From positions 1-64,000 of the forward strand of contig NZ_CANMSS010000004.1 in assembly GCF_947500695.1 (NCBI RefSeq): a stretch of DNA of 64,000 nt, read 5' to 3'. The notes beneath the pieces were generated by a model. The model did no database searches. It was not told the origin of the DNA and worked only from the letters and a program-made list of their open reading frames with translations. This DNA is from an uncultured Pseudoteredinibacter sp. (GTDB taxonomy: Bacteria > Pseudomonadota > Gammaproteobacteria > Pseudomonadales > Cellvibrionaceae). Every line of letters starts with the position of its first letter. Positions within the stretch are counted from its first letter, which is position 1. A program made the position numbers and the translations under genes. Positions 8,077 to 19,083 of the stretch are shown piece by piece.

Positions 8077-9915
8077 TTAAGGCGCTGCACAAGCTACGCA
8101 GCGAGCATACATACCTTTCGGATCATTTAAACTATTAAGCTCATCAATCGCTTCAACCACTGGGCTAAACCAGCTCGCTAATTTTTGATTGATAGGTTTC
8201 AACCAAGGGTTAATGCTGGCTTTAGCATCAAGATTGTTGGCAAGCTCCTGCATAAATTGTTCGCTTGGGCTTAATTTACGCTTGATCTCAATAACATCAT
8301 AATCGCTGATCTCGGCGCGCTCAGCGGCGGCTTTAATGGCATCGTTTAGCCCACCCAGTTTATCAACTAGACCATTCGCTAAGGCTTGCTCGCCGCTCCA
8401 AACACGACCTTGAGCAATTTCATTAATTGCCTCCGGGGTGCTTTCACGGCCTTCGGCTGCGATATCGAGAAACTGTTTGTATACCTGCTCAACACCTTGT
8501 TGCACAACACGCTCGGCCAATGGGCTTAGAGTGCGATCAACACGCATACTGCCAGCAAGCAAAGTGGTGCCTAAGCCGTCCGTATGAATGCCCAAATGCT
8601 TTAAGCTTTCTTCGAGGGTAGGGAAGGCGCCAAACACACCGATGGAGCCGGTAATAGTAGTAGGTGTTGCCCAAATTTCATCACTCGTTGCCGAGATCCA
8701 ATAGCCACCAGAGGCGGCAACACTGCCCATGGAAACAATAACCGGGATGTCTTCTTGCAAGTCGAGCAGTTGCTGGCGAATAATTTCAGAGGCAAAGGCA
8801 CTACCGCCGCCAGAATCTACACGCAGTACCAGGGCTTTGAGTTTTTCTTCCTTAGCTTGGCGAATCAATTCTGCCAGGGTATCGCCACCAATGGTGCCTT
8901 CAGGTTGCTCGCCATCTAAGATGGTGCCGCTGGCAACAATTAAGCCGACTTTGTCTTCTTTGCTATTAAAGTTGGGAAGCTCAAGGGCGAGATAAGAGTC
9001 GCTATCGATACCGCGGTAGCCATCGCCTTCTTCATTCTTGCCGACTTTTTCCTGCAGCTTGGCAAGTTGCTTATGGCGTGGCAGTAGCTCGTCTACATAG
9101 CCTGCTGATAGTGCCAATGCGGCGGAATCACCGTTAGCTTCGGCTAGGTGAGTATCCATATTGTTGATCAAAGCATTGATACTGCCGTTTTCCAATTCAC
9201 GCAATGTTTCTACGCGCTGGGTATAGTGCGCCCACAATTGGTTTAGCCATTGTCCGTTGTGCTCTTTCGATGCTTCGGACATATCATTGCGCATATAGGG
9301 CTCTAGAAAATCTTTATACTGACCAACCTTAAAGACATGCACATTGACGGCAAGTTTATCCAGCGCATCTTTATAATAATTGCGATAAGACGCGAAGCCC
9401 ATCAGGCTTACACCGCCCATTGGGTTGAGATAAATCTCGTCAGCAAAGGCAGCTAGATAATATTGGCTTTGTGAGTAGTAATCGCCAACCGCATAGACTG
9501 GCTTGCCACTGCTCTTAAAGTCTTCAATACTTTGGCCAAGTTCATCGAGCTTACTTAAACCGCCAGCCATGCCACCGAGATCCAATACCATTGAGTTGAT
9601 CATGTCGTCGTCTTTGGCTTTTTCGATAGCCTTTTGAAGATCGCGCAGGCGGGTCTCGTTGCGGCTATTACTGCCCATTAGTTGAGCAAAAGGGTCTTGG
9701 GAGCTGAGCTGATCAACCAGGTAGCCAGATGGTGCAATGACCAGAGCTGTTTTCTCCGTAAGGGGTTTGGGCCCTTTGGGTTGTAAGGCCACAAAAAAGG
9801 CGATCAATAAAAATAAAAATAGAATATTCAGGACGATCCGGCGAAAGCCATTAATGGCATCCCAGAGCCCTGATAGTAGGCGCAGTATCAATGGGCGTTT
9901 AGCGGTTTCAGTCAT
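8077..9915 (-). CDS. sppA: Signal peptide peptidase SppA, 67-kDa type
   Basis: This 612-residue inner-membrane serine protease degrades released signal peptides. It has one N-terminal membrane segment (IVLNILFLFLLIAFFVAL, about 27-44) followed by two S49 repeats. The catalytic Lys is in VGQYKDFLEPYMR (Lys201). The nucleophile is in MGSVAASGGYW (Ser402), preceded by VDSGGGSAFASE. This matches the E. coli tandem-domain enzyme, where Lys209 and Ser409 form the dyad. AAGGA lies before the ATG. It is last in a minus-strand run after the arsC-like, wrbA-like and DUF2069 genes. The C-terminal MYARCVACAAP tail is unusual but probably harmless. Confidence 0.94.
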   Translation of the reverse strand: MTETAKRPLILRLLSGLWDAINGFRRIVLNILFLFLLIAFFVALQPKGPKPLTEKTALVIAPSGYLVDQLSSQDPFAQLMGSNSRNETRLRDLQKAIEKAKDDDMINSMVLDLGGMAGGLSKLDELGQSIEDFKSSGKPVYAVGDYYSQSQYYLAAFADEIYLNPMGGVSLMGFASYRNYYKDALDKLAVNVHVFKVGQYKDFLEPYMRNDMSEASKEHNGQWLNQLWAHYTQRVETLRELENGSINALINNMDTHLAEANGDSAALALSAGYVDELLPRHKQLAKLQEKVGKNEEGDGYRGIDSDSYLALELPNFNSKEDKVGLIVASGTILDGEQPEGTIGGDTLAELIRQAKEEKLKALVLRVDSGGGSAFASEIIRQQLLDLQEDIPVIVSMGSVAASGGYWISATSDEIWATPTTITGSIGVFGAFPTLEESLKHLGIHTDGLGTTLLAGSMRVDRTLSPLAERVVQQGVEQVYKQFLDIAAEGRESTPEAINEIAQGRVWSGEQALANGLVDKLGGLNDAIKAAAERAEISDYDVIEIKRKLSPSEQFMQELANNLDAKASINPWLKPINQKLASWFSPVVEAIDELNSLNDPKGMYARCVACAAP

Positions 9916-10033
9916 ATGCGATCCTTCTTAATCGGCTGCCTTTTGGGCAAGTATCTCTTAAATCAAACGTTGTTCTATCAGGCCAATGGTTTAATTTAAC
10001 TGCAAGCGCTTTCTAGTAAAGCTTTGTTAGGGC

Positions 10034-11085
<1,052 letters not shown>

Positions 11086-11120
11086 CTAAAACGTTATCTT
11101 TATAGGGTAAATGACGCTGT

Positions 11121-11465
11121 TTAGATCAGCTCTAAGACATTTTCCGGCGGGCGACCTAATACGGCTTTGTCACCCTTAACCACGATTGGGCGCTCGATGA
11201 GCTTGGGGTGACTGCACATGGCTTCAATTAAGGCTTTATCGCTGTGGCTATCATCGGCCAGCTTTAGCTCTTTATAGGCATCCTCACCCTTGCGTAGCAG
11301 TTGGCGTGGGCTTATTGCTAATTTGGCAAGGATATCGGCCAGCTCTTTTTCGTTCGGAGTATTCTCTAGATAAAGCACAATTTCAGGGCTGATGCCCTTT
11401 TCTTCCAAAATGGCCAAAGTTTGACGAGATTTTGAACAGCGTGGGTTGTGATAAATGGTGTACAT
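11121..11465 (-). CDS. arsC: ArsC/Spx-family glutaredoxin-linked reductase
   Basis: This 114-residue thioredoxin-fold protein carries the ArsC signature TIYHNPRCSKSRQTLAILEE with the catalytic Cys near residue 10. Downstream are LLRKGEDAYKEL and the basic RPIVVKGDKAVLGRPPENV region that holds the family's anion-binding Arg. Glutaredoxin-dependent arsenate reductases use this layout, but many homologues without an ars operon have unknown substrates, and no arsR or arsB is nearby. ATG 11465 is chosen over an upstream start at 11501 because GAAGGAA lies 7 nt before it and the family begins at this point. Confidence 0.85.
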   Translation of the reverse strand: MYTIYHNPRCSKSRQTLAILEEKGISPEIVLYLENTPNEKELADILAKLAISPRQLLRKGEDAYKELKLADDSHSDKALIEAMCSHPKLIERPIVVKGDKAVLGRPPENVLELI

Positions 11466-11735
11466 AGCGAATTCCTTCAATAATCGCGACATGGTTCTCA
11501 CGTAGGCTTCACCTAGCTTCAGTAGGCTTGCGCTTAATGGACTAAACTGCCTATTGTATGTCGATGAGGCAGTTAAGACTAATCCTAAATGCTGGTGCTA
11601 AGTGTACGCCATGCATAGGGAAAACTAGATTGCCATGATATAAAGGGCGCTTAGAAAAAGGGAATTTGCAAACGATATTATTCAATTACCCGTCGATGGG
11701 GTGAATACCCAACGACAACGACTACTGAGGACAAT

Positions 11736-13043
11736 ATGATTACGATTGAGACGGTAAAGCGTTTTATCCAGCAAATCATATTTCACTACCAGGATAAACA
11801 GTGCCAAAAGAGCGCTGCAGCCCTGACGTATATGACCTTATTTGCCATTGTCCCGATGATGACAGTGAGCTATTCCATGTTTTCGGTGATTCCCGCTTTC
11901 TCTGGCTTGGAATCCCAGCTGCAAGCACTGATCTTCAATAATTTCGTTCCCTCCACGGGGCAAGAGGTGCAGCAGTACTTATCCGGCTTCTCCTCCCAGG
12001 CCCGCAGCTTAACTTCGGTTGGTGTAATCATGCTGGTGGTGACCGCCTATCTAATGTTGAAAAACATTGAGGGCAATTTCAATTCCATCTGGGGAGTGAA
12101 AGAAGGGCGTAAAGGCCTGGCGAACTTTTTACTGTATTGGGCCGTGCTAAGCCTTGGCCCTCTATTGTTGGGTATGGGCCTAGCCGTAACCACCTATCTT
12201 TTGTCTTTAAAATTGTTTGAAGGGGTAGAAACTCAAGGCTTCTTTGCGGGCTTACTGGGCTTTTTACCTTTTGTGCTGGCGACCGCGGCGTTTACGCTTT
12301 TGTTTGTGGCGGTGCCCAATTGCAAGGTAAACCTAAAGCATGCGGCGATAGGTGGTCTGCTTACCGCGATTGCTTTTGAGCTGGTTAAAAAGTTGTTCGC
12401 CACTGTTGTGGGGATGACCTCCTTGGAAGTGATTTATGGCGCTTTTGCGGTTGTGCCTTTGTTTCTGGTGTGGATCTACGTCATGTGGATGCTGGTGCTA
12501 TCGGGTGCTATTTTGGTGCGAGTTTTGTCTACTTTTTCTCAGGGAGCAGAAGGGCAGCACTATCCAGATTTGGTCGCGGCGTTGTTGGTTTTGTGGGCTT
12601 TCCATCAGCGTTGGCAGCAAGGTGAGAGTTTGACCGATAGGCATGCGGCCGAAGTGGGGGTGGATGGCCGTCAATGGGCAGGTATTCGTGAATCGTTAAT
12701 TCAGCAGCAAATAATCGCTGCGACGAGCAATGGCGACTATGTATTAAGTAAAGATCTTTCCCGTGTACGTTTGCGTAGCTTGGCAGGGATGGTTGGAATA
12801 GAAAGCCAGTTACCAGGCGAATCTCGTTTCTTGCAATCTTTACCTTGGTTTCCTTCGGTGGCCGCTAGAATGTTGGCTATCGATCAAAAAACAGAGTTGG
12901 AATATGATGTTTGTTTAACCGAGGTGTTCGACACAGTTCCACAAACTTTAGAGTTACCTGAAGAGGATGCTTTGATCAGCGATGAAGGTGTTTTTCCTAT
13001 TCATCAAGCTAAGCATGGTAATGGCTCTAATGATACCCAGTAG
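11736..13043 (+). CDS. yihY: YihY/BrkB family membrane protein
   Basis: This 435-residue inner-membrane protein has six hydrophobic segments in the first 270 residues. The family signature AAALTYMTLFAIVPMMTVSYSM is near 24-45, with NSIWGVKEGRKGL, PNCKVNLKHAAIGG and IYGAFAVVPLFLVWIYVMWML later. The ~160-residue C-terminal cytosolic region looks like a winged-helix segment (RHAAEVGVDGRQWAGIRESLIQ). The family was once called ribonuclease BN, which is now considered wrong; its role is unclear. GAGGA precedes the ATG. It diverges from arsC and reads towards a thioredoxin-like lipoprotein gene. Confidence 0.9.
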   Translation: MITIETVKRFIQQIIFHYQDKQCQKSAAALTYMTLFAIVPMMTVSYSMFSVIPAFSGLESQLQALIFNNFVPSTGQEVQQYLSGFSSQARSLTSVGVIMLVVTAYLMLKNIEGNFNSIWGVKEGRKGLANFLLYWAVLSLGPLLLGMGLAVTTYLLSLKLFEGVETQGFFAGLLGFLPFVLATAAFTLLFVAVPNCKVNLKHAAIGGLLTAIAFELVKKLFATVVGMTSLEVIYGAFAVVPLFLVWIYVMWMLVLSGAILVRVLSTFSQGAEGQHYPDLVAALLVLWAFHQRWQQGESLTDRHAAEVGVDGRQWAGIRESLIQQQIIAATSNGDYVLSKDLSRVRLRSLAGMVGIESQLPGESRFLQSLPWFPSVAARMLAIDQKTELEYDVCLTEVFDTVPQTLELPEEDALISDEGVFPIHQAKHGNGSNDTQ

Positions 13044-13080
13044 TAGAGTAAGCAATCGGGTGAAAGGGTTAGGTAGATTT

Positions 13081-13596
13081 GTGAAAGCTAAGCGATTTTC
13101 TAAAAACCTACTGGCTGGCGCCTTTGTGCTTGCCGGGCTGCTATTGAACGGCTGTGATAGCGCTAACAAGCTGCCACTGGCCAATGGCGAGGCTATAGAT
13201 TTGCAAGCCGAGCAAACCCTAGTGATTAACTATTGGGCCGATTGGTGTAAACCCTGTCGCCATGAAATTCCAGAGCTCAATCAGCTTGATAAAGAAGAAG
13301 GCATCACTGTAATCGGTATCGACTTTGATAAACATCAGGGGCAGCAGCTGGATGATTTGATTGAGGATATGAAGATCGACTTTGCTGTGCTGGCCGGTGA
13401 TCTAGAGCCCAATGCGATTCACCCCGAGCTCAGCAGACAGGCAAAAGCTTTGCCGATGACCTATTTAATAACAATACCTACGCAAGCTTCCGGTAAATCC
13501 GCACAGTTGAGCCCTGTTTTTTTGGGGCCGCAGACAAAGGAAGGATTGCTGAAAAAAATCAGTGCTTTTAAATCCATGCGCGCTAAAAGTAGCTAA
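13081..13596 (+). CDS. Thioredoxin-like lipoprotein
   Basis: This 171-residue lipoprotein begins MKAKRFSKNLLAGAF and has the lipobox LLNGC (Cys25). The GTG start at 13081 is chosen because it gives a clean signal peptide. The thioredoxin fold carries the redox motif NYWADWCKPCRHEIPELNQL and the later cis-Pro segment ALPMTYLI. It probably acts as a membrane-anchored periplasmic thiol-disulfide reductant of the TlpA/ResA type. It follows yihY by 37 bp, a neighbour pairing I recall from Pseudomonas. Partners cannot be deduced. Confidence 0.85.
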   Translation: MKAKRFSKNLLAGAFVLAGLLLNGCDSANKLPLANGEAIDLQAEQTLVINYWADWCKPCRHEIPELNQLDKEEGITVIGIDFDKHQGQQLDDLIEDMKIDFAVLAGDLEPNAIHPELSRQAKALPMTYLITIPTQASGKSAQLSPVFLGPQTKEGLLKKISAFKSMRAKSS

Positions 13597-13609
13597 GCGC
13601 TGGCCTTAT

Positions 13610-13632
13610 CTCAATATTATTGAGTTTCTTTT
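13610..13632 (+). terminator. Weak rho-independent terminator after the thioredoxin gene
   Basis: The 6-bp stem CTCAAT/ATTGAG with a 3-nt loop is followed by TTTCTTTT. The stem is AT-rich and short, so efficiency is doubtful. Confidence 0.4.
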
Positions 13633-13783
13633 AAGGTTTTATTAATTCTACCGCTATCGTGATGTCGCTCTCATTAAGGGTGACTTGCTTGCATTGTCAT
13701 ATTTACATCACCGCTCCGTCATAAAGCCTTGTTAGATTGCTTTGCGTTTTACGCTATCGCACCCTAACAAAGGACTTAATCTA

Positions 13784-16108
13784 GTGAAGCCGTCATCCGT
13801 TTTTTCTAAGTTGTTATTAAGTAGTGCCATTTCTGCCATTGCTATGCAAGCTGCCGCAGAGAATAGCGCGAGCAATAATCCTGTTTACGAAGAGATTATC
13901 GTAACTGCACAAAAACACAGCCAAAACCTACAAGATGTTGCCAGTGCTGTTACCGCCTTAAAAGGCGACCAGTTGGATGTTATGAATATCTCAGATCCTT
14001 TTGATATGAGTGATAAGGTTCCAGGTGTGGTGTTTAGTACGGTGCAAGGTTATCGTCGCACTGTCACCATTCGCGGGGTAGGTAATGAAATACCCGATAA
14101 TGCCGGTACCAAGCCTGCGGTAGCTTTTCATGTTGATGGCGTGTTTTTAGCGAATGACTATGCTCTAAATGCAGACATGATTGATGTGGAGCGCGTGGAA
14201 ATTACACGGGGCCCTGACGGCACCTTATTTGGTAATAGTTCTACAGGCGGTGCGATTAACGTTGTTACTAAAAAGCCAGGCTTTGAAGAATTTTCCGGCT
14301 ATGTAGATGCCACTGTGGGTAACTTTGATCAGGGAAATATCCGTGCTGCTGTCAATGTTCCTCTATCTGATAGTGTCGCAATTCGTGTGGCGGCGGCTCA
14401 TCGAGAGCATGAAGGCTATACGCAAAATGCCTACTTCGATGACTTTTACTTGGATGACGAAAACGATAACACCGTAAAGGTGCAGTTGGCTTGGGATATC
14501 AGCGATAACTTTTCGGCGCTTCTGCAGCATCAAATTTACCGCAGTGATACCAACGGCCCAGCATTAAAAGGGACTTTTGATACCGTATCCAGTGATCCTC
14601 GCAAGGTCTCCCATGACACTCGAGAGTTCTACAAACTGGACAACGACATCAGCAGTTTGCATTTAAACTGGGATGGCGAGTTGTTTAATGTCAGTGGTGT
14701 TTTTAGCTATCAAGAATACGATATGAAGCGCTTGCTGGATGTGGATCGTACCTCTCTGACCGCTAATGATCCTGCACCTTTACCATTGGAAGGGCGCTTG
14801 GATCTTCTGGGTGAGGCACCGCTGCCACAGTTTATCAGCGATCTTAAGCAGCAAGATGAATCAAAAACCGCAGAAATCAATATCACCTCAAATGACGATA
14901 GCTCACTGCGTTGGGTCTTAGGTGCCTTCTACTTAGATACTACGGTATTCAGTAATACCAGTAACTTTTTTGATGCCGGCCGCGACGGTAACCCAATTAG
15001 CCAGGTAATTGCGGGGCCCAATGTATTCGCAAATAACCCGGATTTGGATTTTATTAATGCGGACTACCGTAATTTTCAATCTCGTTCGATCTTTGGACAG
15101 CTTAGCTTCAATATTAGCGAGTCCTTCGCGATCACAGCAGGCCTGCGCCACACCAATAATGAGTTCCAAGATGAGCGTTGTAATTTCAACTGTGTACCTG
15201 ATCGCGCCAAGATCTCTAGTCGCCCAGCAAATAAAACCGATAATGTGACTGGTAAGATTGCTTTGGAGTATCGTCATAGCGATGACAACTTACTCTATGC
15301 ATCAATTGCCACAGGTGTAAAGCCGGCCGGCTCTAACAGCAGTAGCGATACTCGATTCTTTCCAGAAGTATTTGATAAAGAGTTAGTAACCGCCTATGAA
15401 ATTGGCTCTAAGAATATGTGGTGGGATAATCGTGTGCGCTTAAATGCCGCGGCCTTTTACTACGATTATGAAGATTACCTGTTTGAATCCAGCGGTATTG
15501 GACGGTTCGCAGCGGGCGCATCTAATTTGCCAAAGGCAGAAATTTACGGCCTAGAAATTGAAGCCGATGCGGCGCTCAGTGACAGTCTAAATTTAGCTAT
15601 TACCCTAACGGCGATGGAATCAGAAATTACCGAAGGGCGTGATGCCATTGACCGAGCCACAGCAGAAAACGCGACCACTGGCCTTCAAATTAGCGGTGCT
15701 TCCACTGAAGAGGTGAATGCTGCCCGTGAGGCAACAGCGGTTAATTTAACGGGTAATGAATTAGCGAAGATTCCAGACTTAGTGGCCAATATTCGTTTAA
15801 GCCACCGATTGGATTTAGATCAATTGGGCAGCTTAACAACAACCTTTAGCCACACCTATCGCGGTGAGTATTTCGCTCGCGTATTTAATTCACCAGAAAG
15901 AGATGTAGTGGCTTCCTACAATATCAGCCACTTAAACTTCCGCTACCAGCCCAATGGCGCACAGTGGAATACCGAGCTAAACATTCAAAATTTATTTGAT
16001 AAGGATGCGATCTCATCTCGTCATACCGATACCTATGCGCTGGGAATGACCAGTAATCAGTATTTGGCACCTAGAACGGTGAGCTTGGGTGCGCGGTATA
16101 ATTTCTAG
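13784..16108 (+). CDS. TonB-dependent outer-membrane receptor
   Basis: This 774-residue receptor has a signal peptide and a TonB-box-like segment, EEIIVTAQK. A plug domain follows with DKVPGVVFSTVQGYRRTVTI and ERVEITRGPDGTLFGNSSTG. A ~600-residue beta-barrel ends in aromatic ARYNF, the usual terminal signal for BAM. It belongs to the large class that takes up unknown organic substrates rather than classical siderophores. GTG 13784 is chosen because AAAGGA lies about 9 nt upstream; a TTG at 13742 would add a poor N-terminus. It faces the S9/Sel1 gene across a bidirectional hairpin. Confidence 0.9.
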   Translation: MKPSSVFSKLLLSSAISAIAMQAAAENSASNNPVYEEIIVTAQKHSQNLQDVASAVTALKGDQLDVMNISDPFDMSDKVPGVVFSTVQGYRRTVTIRGVGNEIPDNAGTKPAVAFHVDGVFLANDYALNADMIDVERVEITRGPDGTLFGNSSTGGAINVVTKKPGFEEFSGYVDATVGNFDQGNIRAAVNVPLSDSVAIRVAAAHREHEGYTQNAYFDDFYLDDENDNTVKVQLAWDISDNFSALLQHQIYRSDTNGPALKGTFDTVSSDPRKVSHDTREFYKLDNDISSLHLNWDGELFNVSGVFSYQEYDMKRLLDVDRTSLTANDPAPLPLEGRLDLLGEAPLPQFISDLKQQDESKTAEINITSNDDSSLRWVLGAFYLDTTVFSNTSNFFDAGRDGNPISQVIAGPNVFANNPDLDFINADYRNFQSRSIFGQLSFNISESFAITAGLRHTNNEFQDERCNFNCVPDRAKISSRPANKTDNVTGKIALEYRHSDDNLLYASIATGVKPAGSNSSSDTRFFPEVFDKELVTAYEIGSKNMWWDNRVRLNAAAFYYDYEDYLFESSGIGRFAAGASNLPKAEIYGLEIEADAALSDSLNLAITLTAMESEITEGRDAIDRATAENATTGLQISGASTEEVNAAREATAVNLTGNELAKIPDLVANIRLSHRLDLDQLGSLTTTFSHTYRGEYFARVFNSPERDVVASYNISHLNFRYQPNGAQWNTELNIQNLFDKDAISSRHTDTYALGMTSNQYLAPRTVSLGARYNF

Positions 16109-16134
16109 TGTTTTTGCGTATCTACTTCAATGCT

Positions 16135-16152
16135 GCCGCCCATAAGGGCGGC
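16135..16152. terminator. Bidirectional stem-loop between convergent genes
   Basis: The perfect 7-bp stem GCCGCCC/GGGCGGC has an ATAA loop. It lies between the TonB receptor (plus) and the S9/Sel1 gene (minus) and fits a shared intrinsic terminator, though T-tracts are poor. Confidence 0.6.
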
Positions 16153-16170
16153 GCTTGTCAACTTGGCTTC

Positions 16171-19083
16171 TTATTCTTCTACGAAGTTAAATTCTCGTTT
16201 GTACAGCGGCTTTCCATCTAATGTCTCCATTTCAAGGGTCCAAGTTCCAGGCATAAGTTGCTTGTCCTCGGGGGTGTCTCGAATTAAATAGTAACCTATT
16301 GTACTGGAAGAAAAATGCATAAAATAATGTGGGGCCTCTGAATCCTCTTTATTGCTATGCTTTGCGGCGTGGGTCCATTTCGCCTTCAGGGCCGTAGTGC
16401 CCCATTTGTCAGAGCTCGTGCTCTTATAGCCTCTTGTTTCGACTACGCTTCCAAAGGAAATTCCTTTTCTTAAAGAAATTGTTGTATCTGAACGGTCGAA
16501 ACTATAATAGCCCTTGCTATCTTTTAGATAGACTCCGCTTTCTTTCTCCTTTACCCGTGCGTCGAAAATAGATGCTCCGCTAATTGTTTTCAAAATTGCT
16601 TTGAGCTTCATCATTTGGTTTTGGTCAAATTTAACCTTCCAGGTAAGTTCAGAAATAATGTTGCTAACAGTCCTTGCATACTTCTTCTTATTAATTCCAT
16701 TGGTAAAATTATTTTTGCTTAGCTCATCTAGCTTTGAGAGACAAAAATCAATATTTCTATTCGTGCCTTCGCCAAGGCAGTGACCTCTCGCAATATATAC
16801 CTTTGCTGCACCAATATTATTTTCTTCAGCTTTTAGATAGAATTTCATTGCTTGTTGCTCACTGGCACTTGATATGGATTTTTCGCGGTGCATGTGAGCA
16901 AGTCGAAGATACCCATTGTGGTATCCATTTTGAGCCGACCTTTCATACCAGTCGGCGGCTGCGTCCAGGTCTTTTTCGATCTTTTCTCCCCTGTGGTAGT
17001 GTGAGGCAATATTAAATTGTGATCGAGCATCACCAAGTTTCGCGGCTTTCTGGTAGTTTTGTAGTGCTTGTTGGCTACGTTTGTCCATGATCTTCGCTAC
17101 ATCAAGCCCATCGGCTATTTTGACATATTCCTCTCTTAATTGAACTTGATCAGACTCTTTGTGTGGCATAGGAATACCAAGAGTTCGCCTAATGAAGTGG
17201 TCTATATATAGTAGTTGATGTTGGCCGGTAAACCATGAGTTGTGCCCGTGAGCGCTATCAGTGTAGAACAGCGTTTCTACGGGTTTGTTTAATTGTTCAA
17301 GCCTCATTTTAAGACGGTTGCTTTGTTCAATGGGTGCTATTTCGTCTTGGTAACCAGCGATCAAGAGAGTCGGGGCTTTGATTTGCTCCGCCTGATACAG
17401 TGGAGATAGCTCCCAAAGTTCTTCCCGCATGCTGCCGAGGATTTTTTCGAAGCCTTCGGCAGTACCATCTATTTCATCTAAATTTCTGCTGTTGAATATA
17501 AGTGGTAAGTCATAAACCCCAAAAGCGGCTACAATACAGTCGTATTGATTAGGGTCTTTTATAGCGAGCATTACGGATGAATACCCTCCATAGCTGGTCC
17601 CCATTGCACAAAAGTTGTTAAATTGATATTTTTCTTTTACGTGCTTCACCGCACCACTGATGTCAGCCTCAATAGCCTTTCCGAATTGCGCCACTCCTGA
17701 CTCTAGGAATTTCTTCCCATACCCCCATGAGCCACGAAAGTTAACTTGCAATATGGAAAATCCCCTATTAGAAAGAAATTGTGTTTGTCGATCAAAGTAA
17801 TCGTTATCACGTACGCCGATCGGTCCTCCGTGTGGATTAACAATCAGGACTCCATTGCTATCCTCGGGGTGAGTGAGTATAGATTCAATTTGTTGGCCTT
17901 GCTCATTAGTAATGCTGAAGATTTCGGATCTGGTAAATGAGTCCCTGTCAATATTATCGAAAAAGTCAGCCACTAACCTTAAGTCAGATGTTTTTCTATC
18001 GTACAAAAAGTACTGGCCTGGATTGTCGCTTGAAAAAACCAATAGTAATAACTTTCTTTGGTTTTGATCGGAATCAGTAATTGCTATTTGTTGGCCTTTG
18101 AATGTTTCATCGAGATCCTTCTTTAAACGTATGTTTGAATTGGAGAAGTACTTGTTAACTAGTTGCCCGTGATCGATATATGAAACGCTTTCTAATTTTT
18201 TGCTGGTAGGATTTAGGGTTGCTTGTGTTAAGTCGTATTTGGGGTGCGAGTAGATTAAATCACCAAGGGACCTGCTTTTCAAATCATATTTATATAGGCC
18301 AACCAAGTCCGAATTTTCGTTGCTTAATACTGCTAGAGTGTTTTTGTCTATTAATCCAATAGGGTTGAATTTAAAGTCTTCGAGTTTAAATGTGGTTGCT
18401 AGCTGCCACTTTCTCATCCCTTCTAATAGGTAGTGAACATCTACAGTTTTGCTACCTCTGTTTATACTGGTGGATAGTAATTCCTTATCAGAGTCGCTGG
18501 AAAAAACAAAAAATGAAGACTTTGGTTGTCGGTGAAATATTTTTCCGGTCTCTTTAACCTTGTTTTTCATCAGTGATTCGAAACTAGCGTAATATAGTTT
18601 TTGATTTGGTTCGGTTTCACTTCCAGTATTGATTGAAAATAAGACAACTCCAGGTCTATTTACAAGATTGTCCACAATACGACCTTTAGCCCAAATGCGC
18701 TTTGCTTTGGTGTATGGGGTGCCATCTTCTTTGAGTTTGATGGGGAGAATAGCCTGAAGGCGGATATTATTACTCTTATGTCGGTAATCAATCAGTATTG
18801 TTTCTTTGTCTAACCACTCCAAGCTAAGAAGTCTTGCGGTCTTTTTGAACGAGAATGAAATAATTTCGTGTTTACTCATGTTTTCAGTCAATACTAATTC
18901 AATTAGTGTCCTGTCGTCGGCATGCTTAAATATAGCAATGTACTTGCCATTAGGACTCAGTGTTGCCTTTTGAGTATCAAAGTTTCTTAAAATGTCTTGA
19001 TAAGGAATAACGCCAGCTGCCGCAATAGTGCTTATGGTCGATAGACTTAGGAGTAATAGAAAAGTAATTAGTAAGTTTTTCAT
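16171..19083 (-). CDS. S9 prolyl oligopeptidase-like protein fused to Sel1 repeats and a DUF3859-like tail
   Basis: This 970-residue exported protein has a signal peptide (about 1-23). Residues ~25-390 look like a beta-propeller. The alpha/beta-hydrolase domain (about 395-640) holds VNPHGGP (oxyanion region), the nucleophile elbow GTSYGGYSS (Ser497), AGYQDEIAP (Asp580) and DSAHGH (His612). Residues ~670-790 contain Sel1/TPR-like repeats such as YQKAAKLGDARSQFNIASHY and WYERSAQNGYHNGYLRLAHM. The last ~120 residues (FGSVVETRGY, LMPGTWTLEMETLDGKPLY) resemble DUF3859. S9 enzymes normally end at the hydrolase domain, so the 330-residue extension is unusual. Its ATG overlaps the upstream lipoprotein stop (ATGA). 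Base composition is more AT-rich than neighbours by eye, possibly from transfer. Confidence 0.8.
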   Translation of the reverse strand: MKNLLITFLLLLSLSTISTIAAAGVIPYQDILRNFDTQKATLSPNGKYIAIFKHADDRTLIELVLTENMSKHEIISFSFKKTARLLSLEWLDKETILIDYRHKSNNIRLQAILPIKLKEDGTPYTKAKRIWAKGRIVDNLVNRPGVVLFSINTGSETEPNQKLYYASFESLMKNKVKETGKIFHRQPKSSFFVFSSDSDKELLSTSINRGSKTVDVHYLLEGMRKWQLATTFKLEDFKFNPIGLIDKNTLAVLSNENSDLVGLYKYDLKSRSLGDLIYSHPKYDLTQATLNPTSKKLESVSYIDHGQLVNKYFSNSNIRLKKDLDETFKGQQIAITDSDQNQRKLLLLVFSSDNPGQYFLYDRKTSDLRLVADFFDNIDRDSFTRSEIFSITNEQGQQIESILTHPEDSNGVLIVNPHGGPIGVRDNDYFDRQTQFLSNRGFSILQVNFRGSWGYGKKFLESGVAQFGKAIEADISGAVKHVKEKYQFNNFCAMGTSYGGYSSVMLAIKDPNQYDCIVAAFGVYDLPLIFNSRNLDEIDGTAEGFEKILGSMREELWELSPLYQAEQIKAPTLLIAGYQDEIAPIEQSNRLKMRLEQLNKPVETLFYTDSAHGHNSWFTGQHQLLYIDHFIRRTLGIPMPHKESDQVQLREEYVKIADGLDVAKIMDKRSQQALQNYQKAAKLGDARSQFNIASHYHRGEKIEKDLDAAADWYERSAQNGYHNGYLRLAHMHREKSISSASEQQAMKFYLKAEENNIGAAKVYIARGHCLGEGTNRNIDFCLSKLDELSKNNFTNGINKKKYARTVSNIISELTWKVKFDQNQMMKLKAILKTISGASIFDARVKEKESGVYLKDSKGYYSFDRSDTTISLRKGISFGSVVETRGYKSTSSDKWGTTALKAKWTHAAKHSNKEDSEAPHYFMHFSSSTIGYYLIRDTPEDKQLMPGTWTLEMETLDGKPLYKREFNFVEE

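Noticed and set aside
11121..11465. Arsenic resistance operon
   Set aside because: The arsC-like gene stands among wrbA and membrane-protein genes with no arsR, arsB or acr3, so a resistance operon is not supported.
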